NCBI GenBank assembly: GCA_004297545.1
Contig: SCTB01000177.1
Location: 1 to 57,642, forward strand
DNA from: Alphaproteobacteria bacterium
GTDB lineage: Bacteria > Pseudomonadota > Alphaproteobacteria > Micavibrionales > UBA2020
Reading direction: 5' to 3'
Length of the DNA stretch: 57,642 nucleotides
Shown: positions 1 to 7,964 of the stretch, piece by piece
Layout: the number at the start of each line of letters is the position of its first letter
Position numbering within the stretch: the stretch's first letter is position 1
Program-made: the position numbers and the translations under genes
The notes under the pieces: model-generated
Seen by the model: the letters and a program-made list of their open reading frames with translations, nothing else
Database searches by the model: none
What the model was told of the DNA's origin: nothing

Positions 1-519
1 GTGGCTGAAGCGGTGACGGATTGCGCGGCGGGCCGCGATATCACCGTCGTCGATGTCGGCTGCGGCACGACCACCATCGCGCCCTATTTCAACAGGCTCG
101 CGCGGTTCGTCGGCGTCGATATCGATCCGGACGTCGTTCGCGTGCTGAAGGAGCAGGGCGTCGAAATCTGCGAGACGCGCGACATGCCCGCGCTGAAGCT
201 GGAGGGCGAGGGGATGAACGCCGTCGTCGCGCTCTATATGCTGCAGTTCAAAATCGACGATCACTTTTTCAACGATGTCGCAAAGCTGATGAAAGACGAC
301 GACCTCATGTTCGCCAATCTCTACCGCATCCCGGACGAGCGGAAACAGGATCTGAAAACACAGGCGGAAAAAGCCGGCCTCTGCATCGAGGAAGTGCCGG
401 ATACATTGCTGTCGCCGGGCCGCCAGGTTTTCTGGGCCGTGTCGAAAAAACCGGATGCCGCCGCACAACTCGCCCGCCGGGTTGAAAAAGGTCTGGGAGG
501 GTTGCATAAAACCCCCTGA
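1..519 (+). CDS. Class I SAM-dependent methyltransferase, probably 5'-truncated by the window edge
   Basis: The protein carries a class I methyltransferase motif I (VVDVGCGTTTIA, about residues 16-27) followed by an acidic strand end (GVDIDPDVV) that would hold the SAM ribose. This is a Rossmann methyltransferase core. The substrate cannot be told. The GTG at base 1 may be only an internal valine, because the reading frame is open to the window edge and no ribosome-binding site can be seen. It stands alone, about 110 bases before a secreted protein gene. At 172 residues it is shorter than most complete enzymes of this type, which supports truncation at the 5' side. Confidence 0.7.
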   Translation: MAEAVTDCAAGRDITVVDVGCGTTTIAPYFNRLARFVGVDIDPDVVRVLKEQGVEICETRDMPALKLEGEGMNAVVALYMLQFKIDDHFFNDVAKLMKDDDLMFANLYRIPDERKQDLKTQAEKAGLCIEEVPDTLLSPGRQVFWAVSKKPDAAAQLARRVEKGLGGLHKTP

Positions 520-636
520 TTGAACATAAATCCAGCCATTCCAGATCTATACAGAAAATCAGCAGCGCTACAAAATATTAGCAACTCCTTGCTAGAATGC
601 GTCATCCGCCAATGAGACTCCGATTGGAGAATGACC

Positions 637-1857
637 ATGCGTTTAGTCAAAAAAATTTTACTTAACCTTTCGCCTGTCCTTGCCGTTGCGGCCATCAGCA
701 GTTTTTCCACGCCCGCGGTAGCGGACTGCACATGGTATTTCAACTGGTATTGCTCCGATTGCGCCAAGATCGGGGGACAAACGACGGGCACGCAAAGCGG
801 ATATTCATCTGAGTCTTCCTGTAACAGCGCCCGCGGCAGCGTCGCCAGCGGTGTGACGACCGGTTCATGCTCTTCATCCGGCTATTGCGACTCCCCTGCG
901 GCAACGCCATCGCCGGGCAATGGCGGCGGTCCAGGCTACTACCGCCAGCCGCAGCAGCGGACGTATGTTCCGCAGATCGATTACGAAGCCGAGCGGCGGC
1001 GGCAGGAGGCCGAGCAGCGCAGGCTCGATGCCGAGGAAGCCAAGCGCCAGGCCAGACTGAAAGCCGAAGAGGACAAGCGCCGGCGCCAGTTCATGAAGGA
1101 CAAGGCCGAGGCGCTGGGCTCCCTGAAAGGGAGCGTCGATTTTGACGGCAGCGGCAACGGCGAGCTGAAAATAAAATCCTCATCGGGGGACTCTCTCGGC
1201 CTGAAAGACGGCAGCAGCGCCGTGATTACCGGCAGCGACAAGCTGCCCGTGGTGCATCCCTATGACATCAAGGGCAAGCCGAAGCCCGCTAAAAATGTTC
1301 CCGTGCGGGATCTGCCCAAAAAGGACGTCACCCGGCTGGGCGACAAGGTTGCAAGCCTCGTCATGGATGCGATCGAAGAGGGGGATCATGACCTGGATAA
1401 AAGCAAGGAGGTGCTGAGGGGGCTGCTTCAGAAAAAGCCGAACAATCAGGAATATCGCGATGCTTACAACTACATCTTCGGGATGTGGGTGGGAAATATG
1501 CGGGCCGGGTTGCGCCCGCCTCAGCTCGGGGATGACCATTACCGCAGAAAGTCGGGCAGGCTTCCTATGGGAAGCGGGGATGACGATCTCCTTTGTATCG
1601 TCTACCCGGGAAACTGTGAGCCGAGTGAAAAAGAAAAGCAGCAATCGGAAAAACTGAATAACGACTCTTTCCTGGCATATTACGATGTTTATAAAGTTAA
1701 AAACGACTTTTCGGTCGTGCGCTCGGAACTCGAAAAACGCGCGAAGGCCGCGCCGGACGACATGGCCCTCCGCGGTGCGCTGCGCATCGCCCAAGGCGCG
1801 GAGGTTTATCAGGATGACATCAACCGCCGGAAAACATCCGGCACGCTGAACAAGTGA
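637..1857 (+). CDS. Secreted coiled-coil protein of unknown function
   Basis: This is a 406-residue exported protein. The N-terminus is a classical signal peptide (basic MRLVKK, hydrophobic stretch, cleavage near TPAVA-D). A Cys-rich segment follows (C at mature residue 2, then WYCSDC and later Cys residues), then a Gly/Pro/Gln linker and a charged coiled coil with RRRQEAEQRRLDAEEAK-like heptads around residues 115-160. The C-terminal half is predicted globular with no recognised domain. ATG 637 is preferred to ATG 631 because GGAGA sits at 626-630, directly against 631 but six bases from 637. A Sel1 protein gene follows after 7 bases, so the two are probably co-transcribed in a run of periplasmic proteins. 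Confidence 0.75.
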   Translation: MRLVKKILLNLSPVLAVAAISSFSTPAVADCTWYFNWYCSDCAKIGGQTTGTQSGYSSESSCNSARGSVASGVTTGSCSSSGYCDSPAATPSPGNGGGPGYYRQPQQRTYVPQIDYEAERRRQEAEQRRLDAEEAKRQARLKAEEDKRRRQFMKDKAEALGSLKGSVDFDGSGNGELKIKSSSGDSLGLKDGSSAVITGSDKLPVVHPYDIKGKPKPAKNVPVRDLPKKDVTRLGDKVASLVMDAIEEGDHDLDKSKEVLRGLLQKKPNNQEYRDAYNYIFGMWVGNMRAGLRPPQLGDDHYRRKSGRLPMGSGDDDLLCIVYPGNCEPSEKEKQQSEKLNNDSFLAYYDVYKVKNDFSVVRSELEKRAKAAPDDMALRGALRIAQGAEVYQDDINRRKTSGTLNK

Positions 1858-1864
1858 GGTTGCC

Positions 1865-2371
1865 ATGACAGCGTTCAGAAAACTACTGATTTCCGTTGGC
1901 CTTTTCTGCATCGCCGCCCTCATGCACACGGTCGCATTTGCCGGGGCGTTCGAGGACGGCAAGGCGGCCTATGACAAAAAAGATTATGGGGCCGCCCAGA
2001 AGATTTGGCAGCCGCTGGCGGACCAAGGCGATGCCGCGGCGCAATTCTGGATTGGTCTGATGCACCAGAACGGCTCCGGCGTCGCACAGGATTATGCTGA
2101 AGCCATGAAATGGCACCGTCTTGCGGCGGATCAGGGATATTCTGCAGCGCAGATTTCTGTCGGCATGATGTATTCGGAAGGCAAGGGCGTCGCGCAGGAT
2201 GCCGTGCAGGCCTACAAATGGCTCAGCCTCGTCGCGGACAAACCCGACGCCGATCCGGGCGACAAGCAGGTTGCCACCTTGTTTCGCGGTATAGGCACTA
2301 CGAAGATGACTCCGGAGCATGTGGCCGAGGGCAAGCGCCTTGCCGCCGAATGGAAACCCGTGACAAAGTAG
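1865..2371 (+). CDS. Exported Sel1-repeat protein
   Basis: A signal peptide (MTAFRKLLISVGLF..., cleavage near AFA-G) precedes Sel1-like repeats: ADQGDAAAQFWIGLMHQNGSGVAQ, then AADQGYSAAQISVGMMYSEG and a partial third unit ending KWLSLVADKP. Sel1 repeats are helical hairpins of the TPR type that mediate protein contacts, often in envelope or stress complexes. The gene lies 7 bases after the upstream coiled-coil gene and 13 bases before a TPR triplet, so it is probably part of one transcription unit for periplasmic scaffold proteins. The final helix (EHVAEGKRLAAEWKP) is the usual Sel1 capping helix. Confidence 0.85.
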   Translation: MTAFRKLLISVGLFCIAALMHTVAFAGAFEDGKAAYDKKDYGAAQKIWQPLADQGDAAAQFWIGLMHQNGSGVAQDYAEAMKWHRLAADQGYSAAQISVGMMYSEGKGVAQDAVQAYKWLSLVADKPDADPGDKQVATLFRGIGTTKMTPEHVAEGKRLAAEWKPVTK

Positions 2372-2384
2372 GAAAGCGACGTTT

Positions 2385-3125
2385 ATGCAGAGACACCTTT
2401 TGCAGATAGTACTTGGCCTGATCTTTACAGTCGTTTTGGCCGGTGGCGCAGCGAGAGCCGAAACCGCCGTCTCCGAAAAAGCGCAGAAGTTTTTCAACCG
2501 GGGTACAGCCGCCATAGAAGCGGCCGGCGGGCCGGAAGATTTCAGGGAAGCGGCAGCGGAGTTCCGCAAGGCGTACGAGGCCGCGCCCAAATGGCCCGAT
2601 CCCTATTACAACGCAGGCATCGCGCTCGAAAAAGCCGGCGACGCTGCCGGGGCCGCGAAAGCCTTCCGACTCTACCTGAAAGCCGCACCTGATGCCGCCG
2701 ACGCGAAAAAAGTCAGCCAGAAAGCAGACAAGCTGGAATATCTGGCGGAGAAAAAAGAACGTGCAAGAACCCAGGACGGCGGCAGTGACGAGGATTTTAA
2801 ACGACTTCTGCAGTCTGTGGATGGATATATATACGATGGCGAACGGTATGAATGCGCCATAGATCAGATGCGGATTGAGGGTGGTTCGGCGACCTGGGGG
2901 AAACACGGTTTCTGCGACAACCAAATGGCTGGCTGGACTCAACTTTCTGAAAAGCATAAGCTGACCGGGTACACATCTCCGTTCGGGCTCGCCTGCTGCG
3001 TCCCCGGTGACGTATCTTCGCAGCGTCCTGCAACGATCACTCTAAGTCCTGATGGCAAGACGCTGACCAGAAAGCTCGTGTGCAATGGGAAGGAAAAAGT
3101 TTTAGATGTCTTTAAACTGCGATAA
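2385..3125 (+). CDS. Exported TPR protein, tandem paralog 1 of 3
   Basis: This 246-residue protein has a signal peptide ending GGAARA and a TPR region (about residues 25-125) containing WPDPYYNAGIALEKAGD and YLKAAPDAADAKK. A predicted beta-rich C-terminal domain with four or more cysteines follows (RYECAI, GFCDNQ, LACCVPG, KLVCNGK). The two genes downstream share the same N-terminal half almost residue for residue, but their C-terminal halves differ greatly. All three end with a conserved pattern, S-x-DG-x-T-x-T followed by a Cys and a basic C-terminus. The role is unknown; the architecture suggests a constant docking module fused to a variable periplasmic domain. Confidence 0.8.
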   Translation: MQRHLLQIVLGLIFTVVLAGGAARAETAVSEKAQKFFNRGTAAIEAAGGPEDFREAAAEFRKAYEAAPKWPDPYYNAGIALEKAGDAAGAAKAFRLYLKAAPDAADAKKVSQKADKLEYLAEKKERARTQDGGSDEDFKRLLQSVDGYIYDGERYECAIDQMRIEGGSATWGKHGFCDNQMAGWTQLSEKHKLTGYTSPFGLACCVPGDVSSQRPATITLSPDGKTLTRKLVCNGKEKVLDVFKLR

Positions 3126-3879
3126 CGCGATGAAATGCCTGATGCGCCGTATACTGGCCGCTCTGATGCTGTGCTGTATGCTGGCCGTGAAGACCGCAAG
3201 CGCCGAAACCTTCGTCTCCGGAAAAGCCCAGCGCTTTTTCGATCGCGGCACGGCGGCGATAAAGGCGGCGGACAAGCCGGAGGATTTCAGGGATGCGGCG
3301 GCAGAATTCAGCAAGGCCTCCGCCGCAGCGCCTTCGTGGCCCGACCCTTACTACAACGCGGGCGTCGCGCTGGAGAAGGCGGGCGACTTGGCGGGGGCGT
3401 ACAAGGCCTTCAAAAGCTACCTGAAAGCCGCGCCCAACGCCGCCGACGCCAAGCAGGTGCAGAAAAAGGTCAATGAGCTGGAGTATCTGGCGGAGAAAGC
3501 GGAGAAAGTAAATACCCGGTCAGCCACTCGGGAAGTTTCGCAGCAACAGCTTTTAAAGTCGCTGGAGGGTGCAGTATACGGGTTTTCTTATAATGGGAAC
3601 AATAATGTTGTTCCCGCATATCGCCTTTCTCAAGGAAAGATAGGTTGTGGAACCTATGTACATGCGGGCGGGCCATCCGGTTATACCGCCTTTAACGGGC
3701 CGCTTACGCCCGTTGACAATAATCTTTATGCCGCCAATGCTTGTGCTGCCGATGCCGCTATGTGTGATAACGGTGGATATAGCAAAATTAATTTTACTCT
3801 GAGTTCTGATGGGAAAACTTTGACATCGCGCAACAATTGCCCCGGCGCCAAGGACTATGTCTTACAACGGTTGAATTAG
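3106..3879 (+). CDS. Exported TPR protein, tandem paralog 2 of 3
   Basis: This is a paralog of its two neighbours: signal peptide (cleavage near KTASA-E), the constant TPR block (FFDRGTAAIKAA, WPDPYYNAGVALEKAGD, YLKAAPNAADAKQ) and a divergent C-terminal domain with Asn/Gly-rich segments and several cysteines. Two starts are possible. ATG 3106 overlaps the upstream gene and has a Shine-Dalgarno-like GGAAGGAAA at 3088-3096. ATG 3130 gives a tidier signal peptide but has no visible ribosome-binding site. The second half of the gene is clearly more AT-rich than the first, as if the variable domain had been exchanged. Confidence 0.78.
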   Translation: MSLNCDNAMKCLMRRILAALMLCCMLAVKTASAETFVSGKAQRFFDRGTAAIKAADKPEDFRDAAAEFSKASAAAPSWPDPYYNAGVALEKAGDLAGAYKAFKSYLKAAPNAADAKQVQKKVNELEYLAEKAEKVNTRSATREVSQQQLLKSLEGAVYGFSYNGNNNVVPAYRLSQGKIGCGTYVHAGGPSGYTAFNGPLTPVDNNLYAANACAADAAMCDNGGYSKINFTLSSDGKTLTSRNNCPGAKDYVLQRLN

Positions 3880-3887
3880 GGGATAGC

Positions 3888-4658
3888 ATGAGCACAACAG
3901 GAAAATGGCCGCAGATATTTGTTACCGTTCTGCTTGGCGCTATGCTTACGGTTTATACTGCACGGGCTGAAACGGCAGTGCCCGAAAAAGCAGAGCGCTT
4001 CCTCGCCCGCGGAACGGCGGCGATAAAGGCGGCCGAAACACCTGAGGATTTCAGGGCGGCGGCGGCGGAGTTCCGCAAGGCTGCCGAGGCGGCGCCGTCA
4101 TGGCCGGACCCTTACTACAACGCGGGCGTGGCGCTGGAAAAGGCGGGCGACCCCGCCGGCGCGCGCGATGCCTTCCAGAAATACCTGAAACTCGCCCCCA
4201 ACGCCCCCGACGCCAAGCAGGTGCGCAACCGCGTCTATGAACTGGAATTTCTGGCGGAGAAACAGGACAAGCAGAAGGCGCAAGTCGCTGATAAAAAAGT
4301 GGCGCGGGACAGGCTGGTGAAGTCTCTTGAGGGGGCGATCTATGCGGACCCAACAGACCTCAACACTCCCGCCTCAGGAGCTTACCGTATTGCCGGGGGT
4401 AAAGTTCATTGTGGCAGCTATGTTCCGCCCAATAACAGTTTTGGAACGAAACCCGGTTTTTACTCTCGCCCAAATACGGTTTCTTCAGCCATTGATGAAA
4501 ATCTTCAGGCTAGTAATCTCTGCGGCGACATCGGATGTCCTCCAAGCTTTACAAGCTTTACTTCAACTAACGCAACAATCAGCAGCGATGGTGAGACGAT
4601 TACATGGAAACATAACTGCCCGAGCGGTCGCACTGTAACCTATAAACGGCTTAAATAA
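3888..4658 (+). CDS. Exported TPR protein, tandem paralog 3 of 3
   Basis: This is the third member of the triplet, 256 residues from ATG 3888; the longer upstream frame overlaps gene 2 and would spoil the signal peptide. The signal peptide ends YTARA-E. The constant TPR block follows (FLARGTAAIKAAETPEDF, WPDPYYNAGVALEKAGD), then the linker LEFLAEKQDKQ and a variable domain with conserved opening LVKSLEGAIY and ending SSDGETITWKHNCP. As in gene 2 the variable part is AT-richer than the TPR part. The 8-base gap to gene 2 points to one operon. Confidence 0.8.
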   Translation: MSTTGKWPQIFVTVLLGAMLTVYTARAETAVPEKAERFLARGTAAIKAAETPEDFRAAAAEFRKAAEAAPSWPDPYYNAGVALEKAGDPAGARDAFQKYLKLAPNAPDAKQVRNRVYELEFLAEKQDKQKAQVADKKVARDRLVKSLEGAIYADPTDLNTPASGAYRIAGGKVHCGSYVPPNNSFGTKPGFYSRPNTVSSAIDENLQASNLCGDIGCPPSFTSFTSTNATISSDGETITWKHNCPSGRTVTYKRLK

Positions 4659-4747
4659 CGCTTGTGGGCTTTTCTCCAAGCGACCAATGGGGTTGGCGCA
4701 GCCTGAAATCCGGCGCTATACTGATAATGCAGTTCCAAATTTAACCC

Positions 4748-5362
4748 ATGCCAAAAGTGAAACAACCTGAAAAAGAATACGCCGATTACGTCGAGCATCC
4801 TCGCTTCGGCCGGACCCCGCATGTCACGGGATTGAATCCGGAATCTGATCTGCTGACCGGCAAAGTCTATGTCCACTGGCATTCGCCGCCGGAATGCCGC
4901 ATCCCTAATACGGCCATCGCGGCTGATGTTTCGCGCCAGGCGCCGGCGACCCTGCCCGTGACGCATTATTACGACGCCAGGCGCGAATGCCGCGACTGCG
5001 GACGGCGTTTCATCTTCTCCGCACGGGAACAGAAATACTGGTATGAGGACCTGGGCTTTCCGCTGGAGGCCGATTGTGTGCGCTGCATCATTTGCCGCAG
5101 AAAGCAGCAGGGGCTTGCCGGAAAGCGCGAGCGATATGAAGAACTTTTCCACCTCGCGGCGCGAACGCCCGCCCAAAGCCTCGAAATGGCGGAATGCTGC
5201 CTCTCCCTCATGGAAGAGGGCATCTTCCACCGGCGCCAGACGCAGCATGTGCGAAAGCTTCTGAAAGAAGCTGCGGTCGCCGGCGATAAAGATTCGCAGG
5301 CGTTGCAGGACGCTTTGCGGGAACGACTGAATTTGCTAGAGCGCGACACAAAGGACGGATGA
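4748..5362 (+). CDS. Probable zinc-ribbon (zf-trcl-like) protein
   Basis: A treble-clef-like zinc ribbon is visible around residues 78-115: ECRDCGRRFIF, then YEDLGFPLEADCVRCIICRR, giving C-x2-C ... C-x2-C(x2C) ligands. This matches the short probable zinc-ribbon family found in bacteria, in which a C-x2-C-G-x2-F-x-F segment is followed by a second Cys pair in an Arg/Lys-rich context. The flanks carry no recognised catalytic domain, and the C-terminal third is predicted helical. Nothing nearby explains its role. It could bind nucleic acid or a protein partner. Confidence 0.65.
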   Translation: MPKVKQPEKEYADYVEHPRFGRTPHVTGLNPESDLLTGKVYVHWHSPPECRIPNTAIAADVSRQAPATLPVTHYYDARRECRDCGRRFIFSAREQKYWYEDLGFPLEADCVRCIICRRKQQGLAGKRERYEELFHLAARTPAQSLEMAECCLSLMEEGIFHRRQTQHVRKLLKEAAVAGDKDSQALQDALRERLNLLERDTKDG

Positions 5363-5363
5363 T

Positions 5364-5392
5364 TTGCGTCGCGCAACCGTCTCTGCTATATC
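5364..5392 (+). promoter_or_regulatory. Predicted sigma70-type promoter of the Nudix gene
   Basis: TTGCGT (5364-5369), a 17-base spacer and TATATC (5387-5392). The -10 box ends five bases before ATG 5398, and no Shine-Dalgarno sequence lies between, so the transcript is probably leaderless. Confidence 0.4.
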
Positions 5393-5397
5393 TAGCC

Positions 5398-6048
5398 ATG
5401 GAAACAATCGACATCTTCGACGAAATGTACCGGCCGCTCAACCCGCCGGCGGCCACCTATGACGAGGTGCATCAAAAAGGCCTCTGGCACCACACCTTCG
5501 CCGGCTGGCTGGTCAACCCGGAAAATCGCACGGTGCTGCTGCAGCTCCGCGGGCCGCAGAACAAGGTCGATCCCGGCACCTGGGACGCCTCGGGCGGCGG
5601 GCATCTGGTCTCGGGCGAGAGGCCGACGGATGGTTTTCGCGAGCTTCACGAAGAACTGGGCGTGAGCGTTGCGGAAGGCGACCGTTTTTATCTCGGCATC
5701 CATCGCAACGTCGCGCTGCTGGGGGCATACATCAACCATGAATTCTGCCATGTATATCTTGCGCCCTCGACGGCGCGGCCGGAATCATTCAAGCTGCAGG
5801 CGGGCGAGGTCGACGGCGTGGCCGAGATCGGCATCGAGGACGGGGTCGAGCTGTTTTCAGGCAAGCGCGACACCATTCCGGCCACGGGCATCGCATGGAA
5901 CGGCGCCGTCTTCGCGCGCCTGTCCAGAAACATTTCCCGCACCGATATGTGCAATTACCGCGACCGCTGCGAAGTGTCGAAATACTACCTCAAGATCATG
6001 CTTGCCGCGCGCGGGTTGCTGAAGGGCGAGAAAATTCTGGTGATGTAG
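5398..6048 (+). CDS. Nudix hydrolase
   Basis: Residues 60-81 form a Nudix box: GHLVSGE, then FRELHEELGV, which binds the divalent metal and cleaves nucleoside diphosphate-X bonds. The spacing between the first Glu and the RE pair is six residues rather than the textbook seven. I recall this spacing from some Nudix subfamilies, so it need not mean loss of activity. The preceding strand LVNPENRTVLLQLR and the overall length (216 residues) fit an IDI/YfcD-like stand-alone enzyme. ATG 5398 is chosen because a -10-like TATATC lies just upstream and a longer frame would overlap the preceding gene. The substrate is unknown. Confidence 0.85.
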   Translation: METIDIFDEMYRPLNPPAATYDEVHQKGLWHHTFAGWLVNPENRTVLLQLRGPQNKVDPGTWDASGGGHLVSGERPTDGFRELHEELGVSVAEGDRFYLGIHRNVALLGAYINHEFCHVYLAPSTARPESFKLQAGEVDGVAEIGIEDGVELFSGKRDTIPATGIAWNGAVFARLSRNISRTDMCNYRDRCEVSKYYLKIMLAARGLLKGEKILVM

Positions 6049-6283
6049 GATGAGGGCTGCGGGACAGCCCGGCATATTGACATAATATAAAAGCATCCTT
6101 GGTTTTGCTGAGAAAAATATAGGCTGGAGAATCCTGAAAAGACCACTAACTTTTTTCTGAAAATCTGTTATAAAAAATCTCAAGCCAAGTGCATTCTACG
6201 AGGGTCGGTTTAAAGTTTCTCGCCCCTTCGCTTTCCGCACAGTTGCTAAAACCGCCGTGAAATTTTTTTTCAGGTGTTTTAGC

Positions 6284-6898
6284 ATGTTCAAATCGCCCAA
6301 AAATCTTTTTAAATCTTCCGAGCCCCTGTCATATGCCGAGAAAGTTCTTGAGGCATGGAGCATCAAATACCGCATCGAGGAAGACGGCTCGATCGTCGTT
6401 CCGGGAGATGTCAAGCTGTCGAACCAGAACCTCGATGCGCTTCCGGATCTTTCCGCCGTCGCCGTCAAGGGAAGCTTCTCCTGCGACGGCAACCGGCTGA
6501 CAAGTCTGAAAGGGGCGCCGCATACGGTCGGCGGCGGCTTCTACTGCTACGACAACCAGCTGGAGACCCTTGAAGGCGCGCCGCAAAATGTCGGCGGGAG
6601 TTTCTCCTGCGAGCGGAACCAGCTGACGAGCCTGAAAGGCGCGCCGCAGACCGTGGGCTGGAATTTTTCCTGCAACGGCAACCGGCTTGCCTCGCTGCAG
6701 CATGCGCCGCAGTCGGTGCGCGGGGATTTCTCCTGCACCGGCAACAAGCTGGCGAATCTCGAACACGCGCCGCGGAACTGCAGGATCATCAGCGATTTCG
6801 GCAATTTTGCTTCCTGGGCGGATGTCCCGCAGCAATTACACGCCGCGCCAGCGGTGAAAAAGACAGTCGTCAAATATCCCCGCGGGTTCAATCTTTAG
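6284..6898 (+). CDS. Protein with leucine-rich-like repeats bearing conserved Cys
   Basis: After a helical N-terminal part, five consecutive repeats of about 20-22 residues begin near residue 68. Each follows the pattern G-x-F-S/Y-C-x-x-N-x-L-x-x-L-x-x-A-P-x-x-V, for example GSFSCDGNRLTSLKGAPHTV and GSFSCERNQLTSLKGAPQ. The repeat resembles bacterial leucine-rich repeats with an Asn ladder, and every unit adds a Cys at the same position. No signal peptide is seen. ATG 6284 is preferred to GTG 6257 because AGGT lies eight bases upstream. The function is unknown; such repeats usually form a binding surface. Confidence 0.72.
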   Translation: MFKSPKNLFKSSEPLSYAEKVLEAWSIKYRIEEDGSIVVPGDVKLSNQNLDALPDLSAVAVKGSFSCDGNRLTSLKGAPHTVGGGFYCYDNQLETLEGAPQNVGGSFSCERNQLTSLKGAPQTVGWNFSCNGNRLASLQHAPQSVRGDFSCTGNKLANLEHAPRNCRIISDFGNFASWADVPQQLHAAPAVKKTVVKYPRGFNL

Positions 6899-6924
6899 CC
6901 GCCGCCCGGAAAATCATGAAAAAC

Positions 6925-7800
6925 TTACTTGAACGGGCCCGGCGTCGGCGGCGAATAGGGCGCCGTCGTCTCTTGCGGGGATACCTGCGTAAAGGGCAGG
7001 GTGCCCGACTGGTCGAGCTGCACCGTGCCGCTGACGCCGGTCACCTTGCTCTGCTGGTTATAGCGCACGAAGACAAACCACAGCTTGTCCGCTTCGGGAT
7101 TGTTGAGCACCCAGGCGACGACGCCGGTCAGGAACCCGCGCGAGGCGCTGCTGCTGTAGGTATAGCAGAAAGTCTTTGATGAAATGCCCGTGTCGTAAAG
7201 TTTCACGGAGGCATGGCCGGCGTCGTGCAGGATAGCGTCGACGGCGGCCTTCGGCGTGCCGACGGGAAACAGCGTGCGCGCGACGAGGTCGATTTCCGCC
7301 CGCGTGCGGTAATCGGTGAAGCGGAATTTGTGCGGGTTGAAAAGCTTGCTGGACGGGCTGGTGATTTTCCACGGCAGCGGGTAACCCAGCACGCCGTAAC
7401 GCTGGAACGACATGACGGCCAGAAAGGCCAGCATCAACCCGGTGACGAACCGCAGGCCCGTCTTGCGCCGCGCGGCGCGGCGCTCCGGGCCGATGACATC
7501 GCGCTTTGCCTGCTTTTCCGGCGTCACATGATACCCGGTCATGATATCCGACGTTGTGAAGTAAATGACGAACGCGGTGATCTGCACCGCCACGGCAATG
7601 ACGGCGGCGGAGGTGGTGAGGATGCTGAACTTCAGGAAGATGCCGCCCATGATCAGTGTCAGGATGCAGCCGACGGCAAACTTGAAAAACGCCTTGCGCA
7701 TCTCCGCGCGGCGGTTCACGGGCGCGGCCTGGCGCTGCGGCGCACGCTTTGCGCCCCGGGCGGCTGGTTCTGGCAGATCGTTGTCGTCGAGCAGGGTCAT
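6925..7800 (-). CDS. Membrane protein with three predicted TM segments and a C-terminal globular domain
   Basis: The 291-residue protein has a cytoplasmic Ala/Arg-rich N-terminus, hydrophobic segments at about residues 39-59, 61-82 and 116-134, and a long soluble C-terminal domain (from about residue 150). That domain contains FRFTDYRTRAEIDLVARTLFP and FCYTYSSSASR, and the tail is Pro-rich. No enzyme motif was recognised. It is transcribed divergently from the diguanylate cyclase gene, with a 164-base intergenic region between the starts. Confidence 0.7.
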   Translation of the reverse strand: MTLLDDNDLPEPAARGAKRAPQRQAAPVNRRAEMRKAFFKFAVGCILTLIMGGIFLKFSILTTSAAVIAVAVQITAFVIYFTTSDIMTGYHVTPEKQAKRDVIGPERRAARRKTGLRFVTGLMLAFLAVMSFQRYGVLGYPLPWKITSPSSKLFNPHKFRFTDYRTRAEIDLVARTLFPVGTPKAAVDAILHDAGHASVKLYDTGISSKTFCYTYSSSASRGFLTGVVAWVLNNPEADKLWFVFVRYNQQSKVTGVSGTVQLDQSGTLPFTQVSPQETTAPYSPPTPGPFK

Positions 7801-7964
7801 GTGAAAAATATACCGGCTGACCGATTATAGCGTAAACCCGGGGGCGTTGTTGATGCAAATAACCGGCGGCGTTAATCCTTCCTTAACCTTCGGGTAAGTC
7901 GTCATTAACATATAAGTTCTATCCTGTAAGGGCGCTCACCCCAAAAATGGCCGGAGAAGCCCCG

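Noticed and set aside
1-519. GTG at base 1 as a true start codon
   Set aside because: The frame reaches the window edge and no upstream sequence can be examined, so the start is not claimed.
4640-5248. Long minus-strand frame over the zinc-ribbon gene
   Set aside because: It is antisense to a gene with recognisable zinc ligands and has no ribosome-binding site or motif.
5398-6048. Nudix box with a six-residue Glu-to-RE spacing as a defective enzyme
   Set aside because: All catalytic Glu residues are present and this spacing occurs in some Nudix subfamilies as I recall, so it is a variant rather than a defect.
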